Positions 17,143 to 26,459 of a stretch of DNA of 64,000 nt are shown in pieces. The translations under genes and the position numbers were made by a program. The stretch spans positions 1-64,000 of the forward strand of contig DATGTE010000003.1 of assembly GCA_035301985.1 (NCBI GenBank), read 5' to 3'. How positions within the stretch are numbered: the stretch's first letter is position 1; each line of letters starts with the position of its first letter. The notes under the pieces were generated by a model, which saw nothing but the letters and a program-made list of their open reading frames with translations, was not told the origin of the DNA and ran no database searches. The stretch is from DASUXY01 sp035301985. GTDB lineage: Bacteria > Bacillota > Bacilli > Bacillales > Amphibacillaceae.

Positions 17143-17427
17143 TCATCTAAAATCAGTGGTCCGTCACTCAAAGCATAGATCTATAAATGAACAATCCATT
17201 TGCAAAATGAATGCAGAAATGAAGTTTGTTTGACATTTATGCGATTTATATAGGATTTTATACATATTTGTCGAAATAATTTGTTGAAAGGAGATATACT
17301 GGTGTCGTGTTCGCCCTTGCTCAGTAATGAATATATAATTGTTTGTATGGATTCCGTTATTCAGTTAAACTAATAGTAATCCTTTACATATGAACTCATG
17401 ATGACTAAACACTAGAAGGAGCTGTTG
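17143..17427. other. Leader region upstream of ytxG
   Basis: Contains TTGACA at 17230-17235 with TAGGAT at 17251-17256 (15-base spacing, marginal) as a possible promoter, and a 23-codon frame at 17302-17373 behind AAAGGAG that may be a leader peptide. Nothing else is recognised. Confidence 0.4.
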
Positions 17428-17838
17428 ATGAAGATGATCGCATTGTTAACCATTGCTGCAATTATTTTCGTTGCCGCATTCGTTGTACTCGTTGTATCTT
17501 TTATTAAGACCCTAAAATCAGCTAAACGTACATTCGATCATGTGGATCACACGTTAGCAAGTCTCGAAAAACAAATGGAAGGAATTACAACAGAGACGAC
17601 TTCTTTATTAGGCAAAACAAATCGTCTAGCGGATGATGTGAATCAGAAGGCTATGAAGATGGATGTTCTTTTCGATGGAATGAAGGAAATCGGTGATACA
17701 ACGAAGGAATTTAACCAATCATTACGACAATTATCTGCAAAAATTTCACAAGCATCTTCTCAAAATCAAGAAAAAGTATCACAAGCTGTAAAATGGGGTA
17801 CAGCGATTATGGATTTGTGGAAAAAGAACAAGAAATAG
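17428..17838 (+). CDS. ytxG: DUF948 general stress protein YtxG
   Basis: A 136-residue protein with an N-terminal membrane anchor (residues 3-24) and a long cytoplasmic or extracytoplasmic coiled coil, typical of DUF948. B. subtilis ytxG belongs to a general-stress operon with ytxH and ytxJ; the molecular role is unknown. The ATG at 17428 has AAGGAG 7 bases upstream; the TTG at 17425 is less likely. ytxH follows 28 bases downstream; no ytxJ is present. Confidence 0.88.
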   Translation: MKMIALLTIAAIIFVAAFVVLVVSFIKTLKSAKRTFDHVDHTLASLEKQMEGITTETTSLLGKTNRLADDVNQKAMKMDVLFDGMKEIGDTTKEFNQSLRQLSAKISQASSQNQEKVSQAVKWGTAIMDLWKKNKK

Positions 17839-17866
17839 ATATTACAGTACATAGGAGGAATAAAAA

Positions 17867-18286
17867 ATGAGTGATAACATGAATACGAAAGATTTTATGG
17901 TAGGTACGCTCATCGGTGGGTTAGTTGGCGCAAGCTTAGCATTGTTGTTTGCCCCTAAGTCTGGGAGAGAACTCAGACGCCAATTGAATGACGGTGCTGT
18001 AGGGGTCGCTCACCGTGCGGGGGAGTGGAAGGACATTGCACAAGTAAAAGGGAGCGAATGGAAGGATCGTGCTGTTAACAAAGGGTCAGAGTTAAAGCAA
18101 AAGGCTGCTGATTCTACAGCACAGCTGACACAAGCAGTTTCTGAGAAAACAGGTGATCTCACACAAGCCGTTCAAACTAAATTACAACCACAACAAGATG
18201 AAAAACAAAATGAATCTTCGGAGCCTACAACAGAAGAAACGGCAGAAGTCACTGCTGAAAAAGATAAGGTTGCTTCGGACAAGTAA
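17867..18286 (+). CDS. ytxH: YtxH family general stress protein
   Basis: A 139-residue protein with an N-terminal glycine-zipper membrane segment (VGTLIGGLVGASLALLFAPKSGRELR) and a helical, E/Q/K/T-rich tail of repeated short amphipathic units (WKD/LKQKAAD). It is the standard partner of ytxG. RBS AGGAGG lies 9 bases before the ATG. A terminator follows at once, closing the two-gene unit. Confidence 0.9.
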   Translation: MSDNMNTKDFMVGTLIGGLVGASLALLFAPKSGRELRRQLNDGAVGVAHRAGEWKDIAQVKGSEWKDRAVNKGSELKQKAADSTAQLTQAVSEKTGDLTQAVQTKLQPQQDEKQNESSEPTTEETAEVTAEKDKVASDK

Positions 18287-18303
18287 ATCTTTAAGAAAAA
18301 TTG

Positions 18304-18334
18304 TTGAGACCCGTTTAATAAGGGTCTCAATTTT
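18304..18334 (+). terminator. Terminator of ytxGH
   Basis: A 9-bp perfect stem TTGAGACCC/GGGTCTCAA (18304-18312 with 18322-18330) followed by a T run. Confidence 0.92.
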
Positions 18335-19123
18335 CATTTAACAACGATCATGTATACTCATTTCTTTTCATTAACGCCAATAAATCATTAAATGATTCCT
18401 ATCTTGATCGGTTCATCAAAACGCGAAGGTCGTTCCGATTTATATCTTTATAAGTTATCTTGAGCATTCGAAAGATCTCATTCGACATACGTGAAACATA
18501 AAAGAAATCGACTTTCGCTTGATAATGTCTAGTTTGTCCCCGTCTTTTAATCAATCCCACTCACGTAACGTATACTATTCGCTAGTGATATGGCAATGAA
18601 TTTGTGCCTCAACCGTATACCGATTAAGCGCTAATACAAAATCTTTCATGCATAAATCCTTTTCAGATTTTTTCATCCTTATCCTAATATGCTAGCATTA
18701 ACATTAAAAAAATGAACGATAATTATGACTAATTTTCAAATCATTCGCTCGTATGATTGAAGATTACTTTAAAAAGGATTATAGTAACAGTATCTATCAT
18801 TTACGTGCTCAAATGAACAAGGACGATGCGTACTGAGTTAGAGTGATATATTTAAACTGTTTACGATGTGATGTTTTTAAAGGATAAATGGAGATATGAT
18901 TGTTTATTGATGAGCAATAGATTGATATAGAAAAATCTTCATGGGGGGGCTGATCAGCTACGGTCAGCTTTTCATTTTGTGTTTTTATGCAACGTAACAT
19001 ATGATAAAATAAAAGGCATATGTGTATTTTTAGACAAAAATGGAGATATTTGTAACGTTAATCGAAGAGAAAGCGTGGCTTTCAAGATCGTTCACATAAA
19101 AATGACTAGGAGGATGATTGGAA
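18335..19123. other. Long intergenic region between ytxH and ccpA
   Basis: About 790 bases without a convincing gene. B. subtilis has ytxJ and aroA in this interval. It contains an inverted 16-base fragment of the dispersed repeat (18533-18548), a 27-codon frame without a ribosome binding site (18753-18836), a GCTGA/TCAGC hairpin near 18950-18970 and A+T-rich sequence before ccpA that should hold its promoter. It may be a decayed region. Confidence 0.6.
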
Positions 19124-20119
19124 ATGAATGTAACAATCTATGATGTAGCAAGAGAGGCAAATGTATCCATGGCAACTGTTTCCCGTGTAGTAAATGGAAA
19201 TCCAAATGTTAAACCGGCGACCCGAAAAAAGGTTTTAGTTGCTATTGAGCGACTAGGTTATCGTCCGAATGCAGTGGCACGTGGCTTAGCCAGCAAAAAA
19301 ACCACAACTGTTGGAGCGATTATCCCAGATATATCGAGCATCTTTTTTGCGGAACTAGCAAGAGGGATTGAGGATATCGCAACGATGTATAAATATAATA
19401 TTATTTTGAGTAACTCCGACCGAAACGAAGAAAAAGAGTTGCAACTCATCAATACGATGCTTGAAAAACAAGTGGATGGAATTGTGTTTATGGGAGGGAA
19501 CATTACCGAGGAACATACGGAGCAGTTTTCCAGTGCTCCAGTACCCATTGTGTTAGCGGCAACATATGATGGAACGGAACAAATGCCATCGGTTAATATC
19601 GATTATGAAAAAGCAGCCTATGAGGCGACCCAATATTTAGTTCAACAAGGAAACGAGCGAATAGGCTTTGTTTCAGCAACGAAAGAAATTATTATTAACG
19701 AATTGAAATATTCGGGATACAAACGCGCGCTAACAGATGCATCGATTTCATTTGCTGAAGAACTCGTAGCATATGGTGACTATACGTATGATTCAGGATT
19801 AAAAGCTGCCCAACAACTACTGACATTGGAAGAAACCCCGTCAGCAATCTTTGTCGCTTCTGATGAAATGGCTTTAGGAGTAATTCATGGAGCACAAGAT
19901 TTAGGTTTTACCGTTCCAGAAGACGTTGAAATCATTGGTTTTGATAATACACGATTAGCAACAATGGTCCGTCCGACATTGACGACAATTGTACAGCCGA
20001 TGTATGATATCGGCGCTGTTGCAATGCGATTATTAACGAAGTTGATGAATAAAGAAGAGGTAGAGGAACAAAATGTAATATTACCCCATCGAATTATTGA
20101 AAGAAGCTCAACAAAATAA
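19124..20119 (+). CDS. ccpA: Catabolite control protein A
   Basis: A 331-residue LacI/GalR regulator. The N-terminal helix-turn-helix and hinge helix are clear (VTIYDVAREANVSMATVSRVVNG, then RPNAVARGLASKKT), followed by the periplasmic-binding-protein core. With Ser-phosphorylated HPr it binds cre sites and mediates carbon catabolite control. The ATG at 19124 follows AGGAGG by 10 bases; the TTG at 19118 is in frame. It lies between ytxGH and acuC as in relatives; possible targets in this window are acuABC and citZ. Confidence 0.96.
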   Translation: MNVTIYDVAREANVSMATVSRVVNGNPNVKPATRKKVLVAIERLGYRPNAVARGLASKKTTTVGAIIPDISSIFFAELARGIEDIATMYKYNIILSNSDRNEEKELQLINTMLEKQVDGIVFMGGNITEEHTEQFSSAPVPIVLAATYDGTEQMPSVNIDYEKAAYEATQYLVQQGNERIGFVSATKEIIINELKYSGYKRALTDASISFAEELVAYGDYTYDSGLKAAQQLLTLEETPSAIFVASDEMALGVIHGAQDLGFTVPEDVEIIGFDNTRLATMVRPTLTTIVQPMYDIGAVAMRLLTKLMNKEEVEEQNVILPHRIIERSSTK

Positions 20120-20477
20120 GCGTAGTGTCGACTTAATTCACAGCTAGTTACTTAATTGAAGGAAAATAAATCCTCCTTTCATGGATTAGTAGAGGGCATA
20201 CAAATCGTCGGCTGATTTCGAATTACTGTTATCCATCGAATTCGGAGTGATCTTGTGCGAGCAGGTAGCGTCATCACATATTTTCTAAACAGACAATGAT
20301 TTTGATGGATCACGTTTCATCGTGGCGAGATATGGGATACGAGACGATCGCACCTCATATAATTCTCGCAGTAGTTGGGGTAAAAATAGACGCATAGAAA
20401 TTATTATATAGGACGAAAAAGCGACAGAAGAAGAAGGATGAATCGATCATCCTTCTTCTTCGTCTATCCTGTATCCA
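20120..20477. other. Gap between convergent ccpA and acuC
   Basis: About 360 bases without a gene; the only structure I see is the shared terminator at its right end. Confidence 0.6.
20427..20462. terminator. Terminator between ccpA and acuC
   Basis: A stem of 13 or more bp (AGAAGAAGGATGA with TCATCCTTCTTCT) with a short loop, 16 bases past the acuC stop; flanked by T-rich sequence in the plus direction and by a T run beyond on the minus strand. Confidence 0.85.
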
Positions 20478-21641
20478 TTAATTGCTTTTCATCTTGTTTG
20501 TGTATGTTAATAATCTCGCTAACATATGTTCATTTTTTTCTGAAATTTCTTGTCGTCGAGGAATATTCGGTATGTGCTGTTTTGGATCGTGCCAATATAG
20601 GGGAAGAGAAACAGATGATTTTTTTTGCCATTTTTGTAACCAACTCGAAGGTAAACTTCCCTGTTGGGGCTTCCCATCTTTCATGATATTCCATATTTGG
20701 GCCCAGGATCTTGGGACAGCACGCCAAAAATCATATCCCCCACCACCTAATGCAATCCATTTTCCATAACTGTATTTGTGCGCTAATTTATGCGCCAACA
20801 GAGGTATTTTTTCGAATATTTTCATGGAGGCACATAAGTGAGTTAATGGATCGTAAAAATGTGCATCGGCCCCGTTTTGGGTGATAATGACGTCCGGTTG
20901 GAAAAATTCGGTAATCTCCTTAAAAGCGGTTTCATATACGTATAGAAACGAATCGTCTTGGGTGAAGGCATCGATCGGCAAATTAAATGAATACCCATGT
21001 CCTTGTTTAATGCCACGCTCATTGACATTGCCTGTTCCAGGAAATAAATATCTACCTGTTTCATGAATCGAAAAGGTACATACATTCGGATCGTCATAAA
21101 ACGCCCATTGCACGCCATCTCCGTGATGTGCATCCGTATCGACATATAAGACTCTCAGATTGTAGTTTTTGCGAATATATTGAATAGCGATTGCTCCGTC
21201 ATTGTATATACAAAATCCACTTGCCTTTCGTTTAAAGCCGTGGTGAAGACCTCCTCCTAAATGAAGTGCGTGATCGGCTTGATTTTCTAATACGGCATCG
21301 ACTGCAGTGAGTGTTCCACCAACTAAAAATGCCGATGCTTCATGCATATTTGAAAACATTGGTGTATCTTCTGTGCCGAGACCAAAATCAAGCCCCTCAT
21401 CAAGATTCAGCTCACCGTTTCCGGCTTTTTTTACTGCTGTGATATAGGCAGGATCGTGAAAAAGCTTCAATTCCTCATCAGTTGCCATACGTGGCTTAAT
21501 GATATCATCAGCCGATAACTGACCAGCCGCTTCTAATAAATCCTTTGTAAGTAAGACTCTTCTTTGATCAAAGGGGTGCTCAGAGTGAAAGCGATAGTCT
21601 AATAAATCATCTGAATAAACAAATAATGAATGACACATCAT
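20478..21641 (-). CDS. acuC: Acetoin utilization protein / histone-deacetylase-like deacetylase AcuC
   Basis: A 387-residue class I HDAC-fold zinc deacetylase. Active-site segments are LHLGGGLHHGF, VDTDAHHGDGVQ and the late GGGGYDF loop. In B. subtilis AcuC removes the acetyl group placed on acetyl-CoA synthetase by AcuA and so reactivates it. Its start overlaps the acuB stop (ATGATG), indicating translational coupling. Last gene of the acuABC operon. Confidence 0.94.
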   Translation of the reverse strand: MMCHSLFVYSDDLLDYRFHSEHPFDQRRVLLTKDLLEAAGQLSADDIIKPRMATDEELKLFHDPAYITAVKKAGNGELNLDEGLDFGLGTEDTPMFSNMHEASAFLVGGTLTAVDAVLENQADHALHLGGGLHHGFKRKASGFCIYNDGAIAIQYIRKNYNLRVLYVDTDAHHGDGVQWAFYDDPNVCTFSIHETGRYLFPGTGNVNERGIKQGHGYSFNLPIDAFTQDDSFLYVYETAFKEITEFFQPDVIITQNGADAHFYDPLTHLCASMKIFEKIPLLAHKLAHKYSYGKWIALGGGGYDFWRAVPRSWAQIWNIMKDGKPQQGSLPSSWLQKWQKKSSVSLPLYWHDPKQHIPNIPRRQEISEKNEHMLARLLTYTNKMKSN

Positions 21642-22285
21642 CGTTTTGGCTCCGGGAGATTATTCGGCCACATTAACTTATATCCTGCATCACGTAAATC
21701 ATTAATTATCGGTGTTGGATTCATTGTTTGAATACGGAAAACGATGACTTTATATTTAGGGTCATCTTTACACGGGTAAATTAACACCGATACAATATTA
21801 ACTTTACGCTTTCCGATGATCGAAGTCACCTGAGGGAGAGCACCTGGCTCATGAGGCACCTTCACTTCGATGTGAGAACTTTGTACGTGGGTGCCTGTGA
21901 GTACAATCAACGTATAGAGCATGTCTTTTTCAGTAATCATCCCAATTAATTTTTCGTTACGTACGACGGGTAATGCACCGAACTCTTCTTCATAAAATAT
22001 TCGTGCGATTTCGGCAACAAAGTCGAGCGGATGAACAGTCGTAACGGGTTCAGTCATAATAGATTGTATATTTTTTTGCAATAAAAGATCGTCTTCATCA
22101 TCAAAAATGGATGGACACGCATCTCGAACATCACGATCAGATACAATCCCAATGACGTTGTCGTGTTCATCAACGATAGGAATATGGCGAATTCGGTGTT
22201 CTTGTAGGAGTTTCATCGCTGTAGCAATCGAAGCAGTAGGTGGTAATGTTACGACATTCCTTTGCATGATTTCCTCAACGAGCAT
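21638..22285 (-). CDS. acuB: CBS/ACT-domain protein AcuB
   Basis: A 215-residue protein with two CBS domains (about residues 7-58 and 80-130, with IPIVDEHDNVIGIVSDRDVRD) and a C-terminal ACT domain (HIEVKVPHEPGALPQVTSIIG). Nucleotide sensing is likely from the CBS pair; its exact role in the Acu system is unresolved. AGGAGG precedes the ATG. It overlaps acuA by 11 bases and acuC by 4. Confidence 0.94.
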   Translation of the reverse strand: MLVEEIMQRNVVTLPPTASIATAMKLLQEHRIRHIPIVDEHDNVIGIVSDRDVRDACPSIFDDEDDLLLQKNIQSIMTEPVTTVHPLDFVAEIARIFYEEEFGALPVVRNEKLIGMITEKDMLYTLIVLTGTHVQSSHIEVKVPHEPGALPQVTSIIGKRKVNIVSVLIYPCKDDPKYKVIVFRIQTMNPTPIINDLRDAGYKLMWPNNLPEPKR

Positions 22286-22940
22286 TGTAAACTCCTCCTT
22301 TCATATGTCGCTGCTTATGACGTGTTAAAAAGCGTAATGTATCGAATTGTTTTATCGATTCTTCACAAACATTGTTGCCGATGCGGACCATGAGACAATT
22401 AGCCGGATGAGAAATGATTTCAGGATCGTCTGTGGGTGCGGGTGTTAATCCTCCGTGAGACATCATTTTCTCCATGATTTTCCGATATTGCCAAATATTT
22501 AATTGCGTTCCCTCCAAGTCCCAATGCCAGTAATATTCGGTCGATATTATAATGTAATTTTCCATATATTCATCCATCATCGATACTTCTAATAATTTTG
22601 AAGCAACCTTGAATCCCCGATATTTCGGAATAACTTCAATCGCTCCTAAGACAATTAAGTTCTCCATAGCAAACGCTGACCATCTTTCTAACGGATCAGG
22701 GTACAAATATGTGACATATCCGATAATCGTTTGTTCGGTGCGAGCAACAATAATCCGTCCTTCTGGAAGGTCGGCGATTTCGACAATCGCTTCAAACTGT
22801 TTAGGAGCTGGTCGAAAAGCTATTAAATCTTCGTGAAAATCATATTTTTTTAGTTCGGATGAAGGTAAGGGACCTTCAATGATGATAGGACCGTGATCTG
22901 TTTTTTGCGTAAGAGAATGATATGTCTTCACATGTTTCAT
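22275..22940 (-). CDS. acuA: Protein lysine acetyltransferase AcuA
   Basis: A 221-residue GNAT-fold acetyltransferase with the core VIPKYRGFKVASKLL (acetyl-CoA loop) and the AcuA-specific TEYYWHWDL and RKIMEKMMSHGGL stretches. It acetylates and inactivates acetyl-CoA synthetase. The ATG at 22940 has GGCGGTGA upstream; the frame is open to 22976. It heads acuABC with a cre-like site over its promoter. The usual divergent acsA is absent from this side. Confidence 0.94.
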   Translation of the reverse strand: MKHVKTYHSLTQKTDHGPIIIEGPLPSSELKKYDFHEDLIAFRPAPKQFEAIVEIADLPEGRIIVARTEQTIIGYVTYLYPDPLERWSAFAMENLIVLGAIEVIPKYRGFKVASKLLEVSMMDEYMENYIIISTEYYWHWDLEGTQLNIWQYRKIMEKMMSHGGLTPAPTDDPEIISHPANCLMVRIGNNVCEESIKQFDTLRFLTRHKQRHMKGGVYNAR

Positions 22941-22991
22941 TATTTCACCGCCTAAAGGAAAAATTAGTGTGAACACTCCTCACATGTTTTT

Positions 22992-23029
22992 ATTATACAG
23001 TATCATTGAAAAAAATCTTCCGTTTGCAA
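22992..23029 (-). promoter_or_regulatory. acuA promoter with cre-like operator
   Basis: On the minus strand TATAAT (22997-22992) lies about 52 bases before the acuA start. TTGCAAACGGAAGAT (23029-23015) matches the cre consensus WTGNAANCGNWNNCW at all but one fixed position and covers the -35 region, where CcpA binding would block transcription. Confidence 0.6.
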
Positions 23030-23060
23030 TGACTTTTATGTGAAATCATCCAAAAGAAAA

Positions 23061-23082
23061 GAAGAGGAAGCTTTTCCTCTTC
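23061..23082 (-). terminator. Terminator of the PBP gene
   Basis: A 9-bp perfect stem GAAGAGGAA/TTCCTCTTC with a 4-base loop, 6 bases past the PBP stop, followed on the minus strand by TTTTCTTTT. Confidence 0.88.
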
Positions 23083-23087
23083 AATCC

Positions 23088-25982
23088 TTAATCGTTCTCT
23101 TCATTCTCGTTCGATCCCGATTCATCCTTGTCATTCGAATCACCTTCATCCGGCTTTTCGGAGCCATTATCTTTTTCTTGTTCTTTTTCTTGTTCCTTTT
23201 CTTGCTCTTTTTCATTTTCTTTCCCGTTATTCTTCTCTTTGTCTTCGGAATTTTCGTCTGGCTTACCTTGGTCTCCTTCTTTTTTCTTTTCGCTTTCTTT
23301 GTTTCGCTCATTATTTTTGTTTTTTTCCTCTGTTTTCTCGGTCTTTTCCTCTTTCGGTTGTTCCTTATTTTGCTCTTTTTCTTTCGGTTGTTTTTTTGGT
23401 GACTGTTGTTCGTTATTCTTTTTCTCTTGCTTTTCTTTTTTATCGGTATTATGATTGTTGCCCGATTGATGATTATTATTTTGTTCATCCGAAGTTTCGC
23501 TATTCTTCTGTTCGGAAGGAGGAGAAGAATTATCCTCCTGTTTTGTATCGGGTGATGTTTTACTAGATGAACTATTCCTGCCCCACGACCCTTTGATTCC
23601 TCTAGGGAAGAGCATACTGAGATCGTCTAATTGATCGTATCCATGGCGTTTTAAAAACGCTGGATTAAATACGAGCTTTCCGTTTTTTGAAATTAAACTA
23701 TCATCTACTTTGGTAGGGACAAATTTAGCATTAAATAAATCTGTTCGAATCATCCCTGCTTGCTTACATAGTTTGGAAGGAAGCATTCCAGAAATCGCAC
23801 AGTAACTCCGTTCAACAATTCCATCGGGGCGTTCGAAACGTTCCTTCGGTGCAAGTAAGTCAGGATTGATATCTGATGCAACATTCATCAATTCTGCCCA
23901 TAACTTCATATTTCGTTGACTGTAGGATAAGGAACATCCCGGACAATACTCTAGGCTTTCGTTGGAATCGTAGCCAATCCATGTGCCAAATGTTACATTT
24001 GGATTTGTAGCAACGAACCAAGCATCTTTATAGTCATTCGTTGTCCCAGTTTTACCAGCCCAATCTACGCCACTATGTTTTAGTTGTGAGTTCAAAAAAC
24101 TCGCTGTGCCTTCATTAACGACATCGCGCAACATATCAATCGTCAAATAAGCAGTTTGTGGTGAAAACACCTCAGTAGGTTTTGGTTCATGTTCATAAAT
24201 GACTTCACCATCAGGTGTTGTAATTTTTTCGATCATATACGCATCAACAAAATCTCCATCATTTGCAAACGTAGAAAAGGCATTTGTATTTTCCTCTACA
24301 GAAACTCCTCTCTCCATACCACCGAGAGAAAGGGCTTCAACTTGATGATCTGTTTCTGTCAGTGTGCTAAATCCCATCTTCTCCAAGTATTCTTTAGCCG
24401 GATTCTCGTCAATAATTTGTAAATACGTATTGAAAGCCGGGCGGTTATAAGATTTTGCTAATGCTTCCCGAGCGGATACGAGTCCATAATTGGCCCCACC
24501 GTAGTTTTGTGGACTATCCTTACCTCGCAATGGAATATCCGCAATGGGGGATCCAGGTTGGATGACTCCTTTTTCCATAGCGGGAGCATAAACTAATAAT
24601 GGCTTCATTGTACTACCATTTTGTCGCTTTGCATTTGTAGCAAAGTTTAATTGTTTATTTGCACTATATTCTCGTCCGCCTACAAAACTAATAATTTTAC
24701 CTGTTTCATTTTCAATCAATACGCCGCCCGTTTGGACAGGGTCGAGTATTTCTTCTGTTTCACCTGTCTCTTCATTTTTTTGGACAATTGTTCGGTCAGG
24801 ACCGAAATGCGGATAGTCTTTGACGACTTGTTGAAACGCATCATAAATTTCCTTGTCAATCGTTGAGTGGATATGATATCCCTTTTTAGGTAAGTCGCGC
24901 TCCGCAAGTTCCTCATAGTGAGTGCGCAATTCTTTGTCTTTATTCAAGTCTTTTACAGTGTAACCATCTTCTTTTGCCATAATTTCACTTAAGATTTTTA
25001 CAGCTCGATCCTGAAGCTCATACGTTATATATGGGTATTTTTCCGTCGGCGAGTCTTTCTTTTCTTGGAAATCGGCGACAATATCATATTGTAATGCTTC
25101 TTTATATTCCTCTTCGGTAATGTATTCTAAGTTGTACATACGTCTTAACACAGTCTCCATCCGCTTGATACCAGGTTGTAAATGTTCTTCCTTTTTTAAC
25201 CCACCTGTATTAACGAAAGGTGTGTATGCGGAAGGACTTTGTGGTAAACCTGCTAAATAGGCGGATTGGGCTAAGTTTAAATCTTTCGCATCAACTCCAA
25301 AGATACCTTGGGCCGCCGTTTGAATCCCGGCAATATTCCTTCCAGATGAATCTCTTCCGAATGGCACAACATTTAAGTATGCCTCTAAGATTTCATCTTT
25401 TTCAAAAAAACGTTCTAACCGAAGAGCTAACAATATTTCTTTCGCTTTTCTTTCAAAAGATACTTCGTTTGTCAACATTTGATTTTTAATAAGTTGTTGA
25501 GTTAAGGTACTTCCACCCGTTTTTACATCTGCATTCGTTGCTTCTTGAATGACCGCTCGAAAAATTGCTTTCGGGACGATTCCGTTATGCTCTTGAAAGT
25601 ATTCATCCTCTGTGGCGATGACAGCATCAATTAAAGATTGAGAAATTTGATCCAATGCTATTTCCTCACGATGTAAATCCGTTCGGATATCACCAATATA
25701 AATATCGTCTGCAAAATATAACTTTGATGTTTCTTCATAGTTGTATATATCTTGTTTCATAGATTCATAGCTTCGAATCGGTTCGTCTTTTACCAAAGAG
25801 GCAAAATAACCAGCCCCAACTCCTAAACCAAAAAACAAACTGATTATTCCAATGACAATAAAAAATAACATAACGTTCCAAAATATATCATATGTCATTC
25901 GAAAGGTGCTTTGAATCTTTCCAGAATTCCATAATGATTTCATCTTTTGATTTAGTTTTTGGAGTGATTGTTTTAGCTCCAC
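23088..25982 (-). CDS. Class A penicillin-binding protein with charged C-terminal tail
   Basis: A 964-residue bifunctional peptidoglycan synthase: membrane anchor (about residues 33-60), GT51 glycosyltransferase (ATEDEYFQEHNG, GGSTLTQQLIKN), transpeptidase with STMK (Ser457), SYN and KTGTT motifs. It polymerises and cross-links glycan outside the cell. The last 150 residues are almost only E, K, N, Q, D and S with KEQE-type repeats. GTG 25982 is chosen with AGGGGG upstream; GTG 25991 is alternative. Close to PBP1A/PBP2D types; I do not assign a symbol. Monocistronic, divergent from the tyrS leader. Confidence 0.93.
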   Translation of the reverse strand: MELKQSLQKLNQKMKSLWNSGKIQSTFRMTYDIFWNVMLFFIVIGIISLFFGLGVGAGYFASLVKDEPIRSYESMKQDIYNYEETSKLYFADDIYIGDIRTDLHREEIALDQISQSLIDAVIATEDEYFQEHNGIVPKAIFRAVIQEATNADVKTGGSTLTQQLIKNQMLTNEVSFERKAKEILLALRLERFFEKDEILEAYLNVVPFGRDSSGRNIAGIQTAAQGIFGVDAKDLNLAQSAYLAGLPQSPSAYTPFVNTGGLKKEEHLQPGIKRMETVLRRMYNLEYITEEEYKEALQYDIVADFQEKKDSPTEKYPYITYELQDRAVKILSEIMAKEDGYTVKDLNKDKELRTHYEELAERDLPKKGYHIHSTIDKEIYDAFQQVVKDYPHFGPDRTIVQKNEETGETEEILDPVQTGGVLIENETGKIISFVGGREYSANKQLNFATNAKRQNGSTMKPLLVYAPAMEKGVIQPGSPIADIPLRGKDSPQNYGGANYGLVSAREALAKSYNRPAFNTYLQIIDENPAKEYLEKMGFSTLTETDHQVEALSLGGMERGVSVEENTNAFSTFANDGDFVDAYMIEKITTPDGEVIYEHEPKPTEVFSPQTAYLTIDMLRDVVNEGTASFLNSQLKHSGVDWAGKTGTTNDYKDAWFVATNPNVTFGTWIGYDSNESLEYCPGCSLSYSQRNMKLWAELMNVASDINPDLLAPKERFERPDGIVERSYCAISGMLPSKLCKQAGMIRTDLFNAKFVPTKVDDSLISKNGKLVFNPAFLKRHGYDQLDDLSMLFPRGIKGSWGRNSSSSKTSPDTKQEDNSSPPSEQKNSETSDEQNNNHQSGNNHNTDKKEKQEKKNNEQQSPKKQPKEKEQNKEQPKEEKTEKTEEKNKNNERNKESEKKKEGDQGKPDENSEDKEKNNGKENEKEQEKEQEKEQEKDNGSEKPDEGDSNDKDESGSNENEEND

Positions 25983-26109
25983 TTGAAACACCCCCTGAAA
26001 TTCAACCTTTATTATAGCACATGCTTTATTGAAGATGTATAAAAAAATAATTTTGATTGAAATTTATATTTTATTATGCTATATATAGTAAATACATGAA
26101 TATATAAAG

Positions 26110-26413
26110 GCAAAGAAAGAATGAAGTAGCTATGTGAAGCCTTCATTGTAGATTAGAATCCAAAAAACTCTACGGTATGAAGGGTAATGTATTTCCAGAG
26201 AGCTAACGGCGGTGTAAGTTAGCATATGTTCATTGGCGAATTACGTTCTGGAGCTTCTTCGTCCAATAATTCATCGCCTTGTTCGATGAGTCACAACTGG
26301 ATGAAGACGGTGGAATCAACGACCGTTAACAATCCTTAAGTGGCAAAGTATTGCAACAAGGGTGGTACCACGTGTTTAGCTCGTCCCTTATTTTTAGGGG
26401 AGGAGTTTTTTAT
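26110..26413 (+). promoter_or_regulatory. T-box leader of tyrS (tyrosine specifier)
   Basis: A T-box riboswitch. AGAGAGCTAACGGCGGTGTAAGTTAGC-like stem I apex sequence lies at about 26197-26223, the specifier loop reads GAATTACG with TAC (Tyr) at 26242-26244, the T-box core AGGGTGGTACCACG is at about 26359-26372, and the competing terminator (TCGTCCCTTA... AGGGGAGGAG, T run) ends near 26413. Uncharged tRNA-Tyr should favour antitermination. The start at 26110 is approximate. Confidence 0.93.
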
Positions 26414-26459
26414 TTGTTTACAAATAGAAATCATATGATTAGAAAGTGAGTGAATAGAG

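Noticed and set aside
20482..20769. Plus-strand frames opposite acuC
   Set aside because: Overlap conserved deacetylase coding sequence and lack start signals.
23040..23454. Serine/phenylalanine-rich plus-strand frames opposite the PBP tail
   Set aside because: They are the complement of the repetitive E/K codons; composition is explained by the minus-strand gene.
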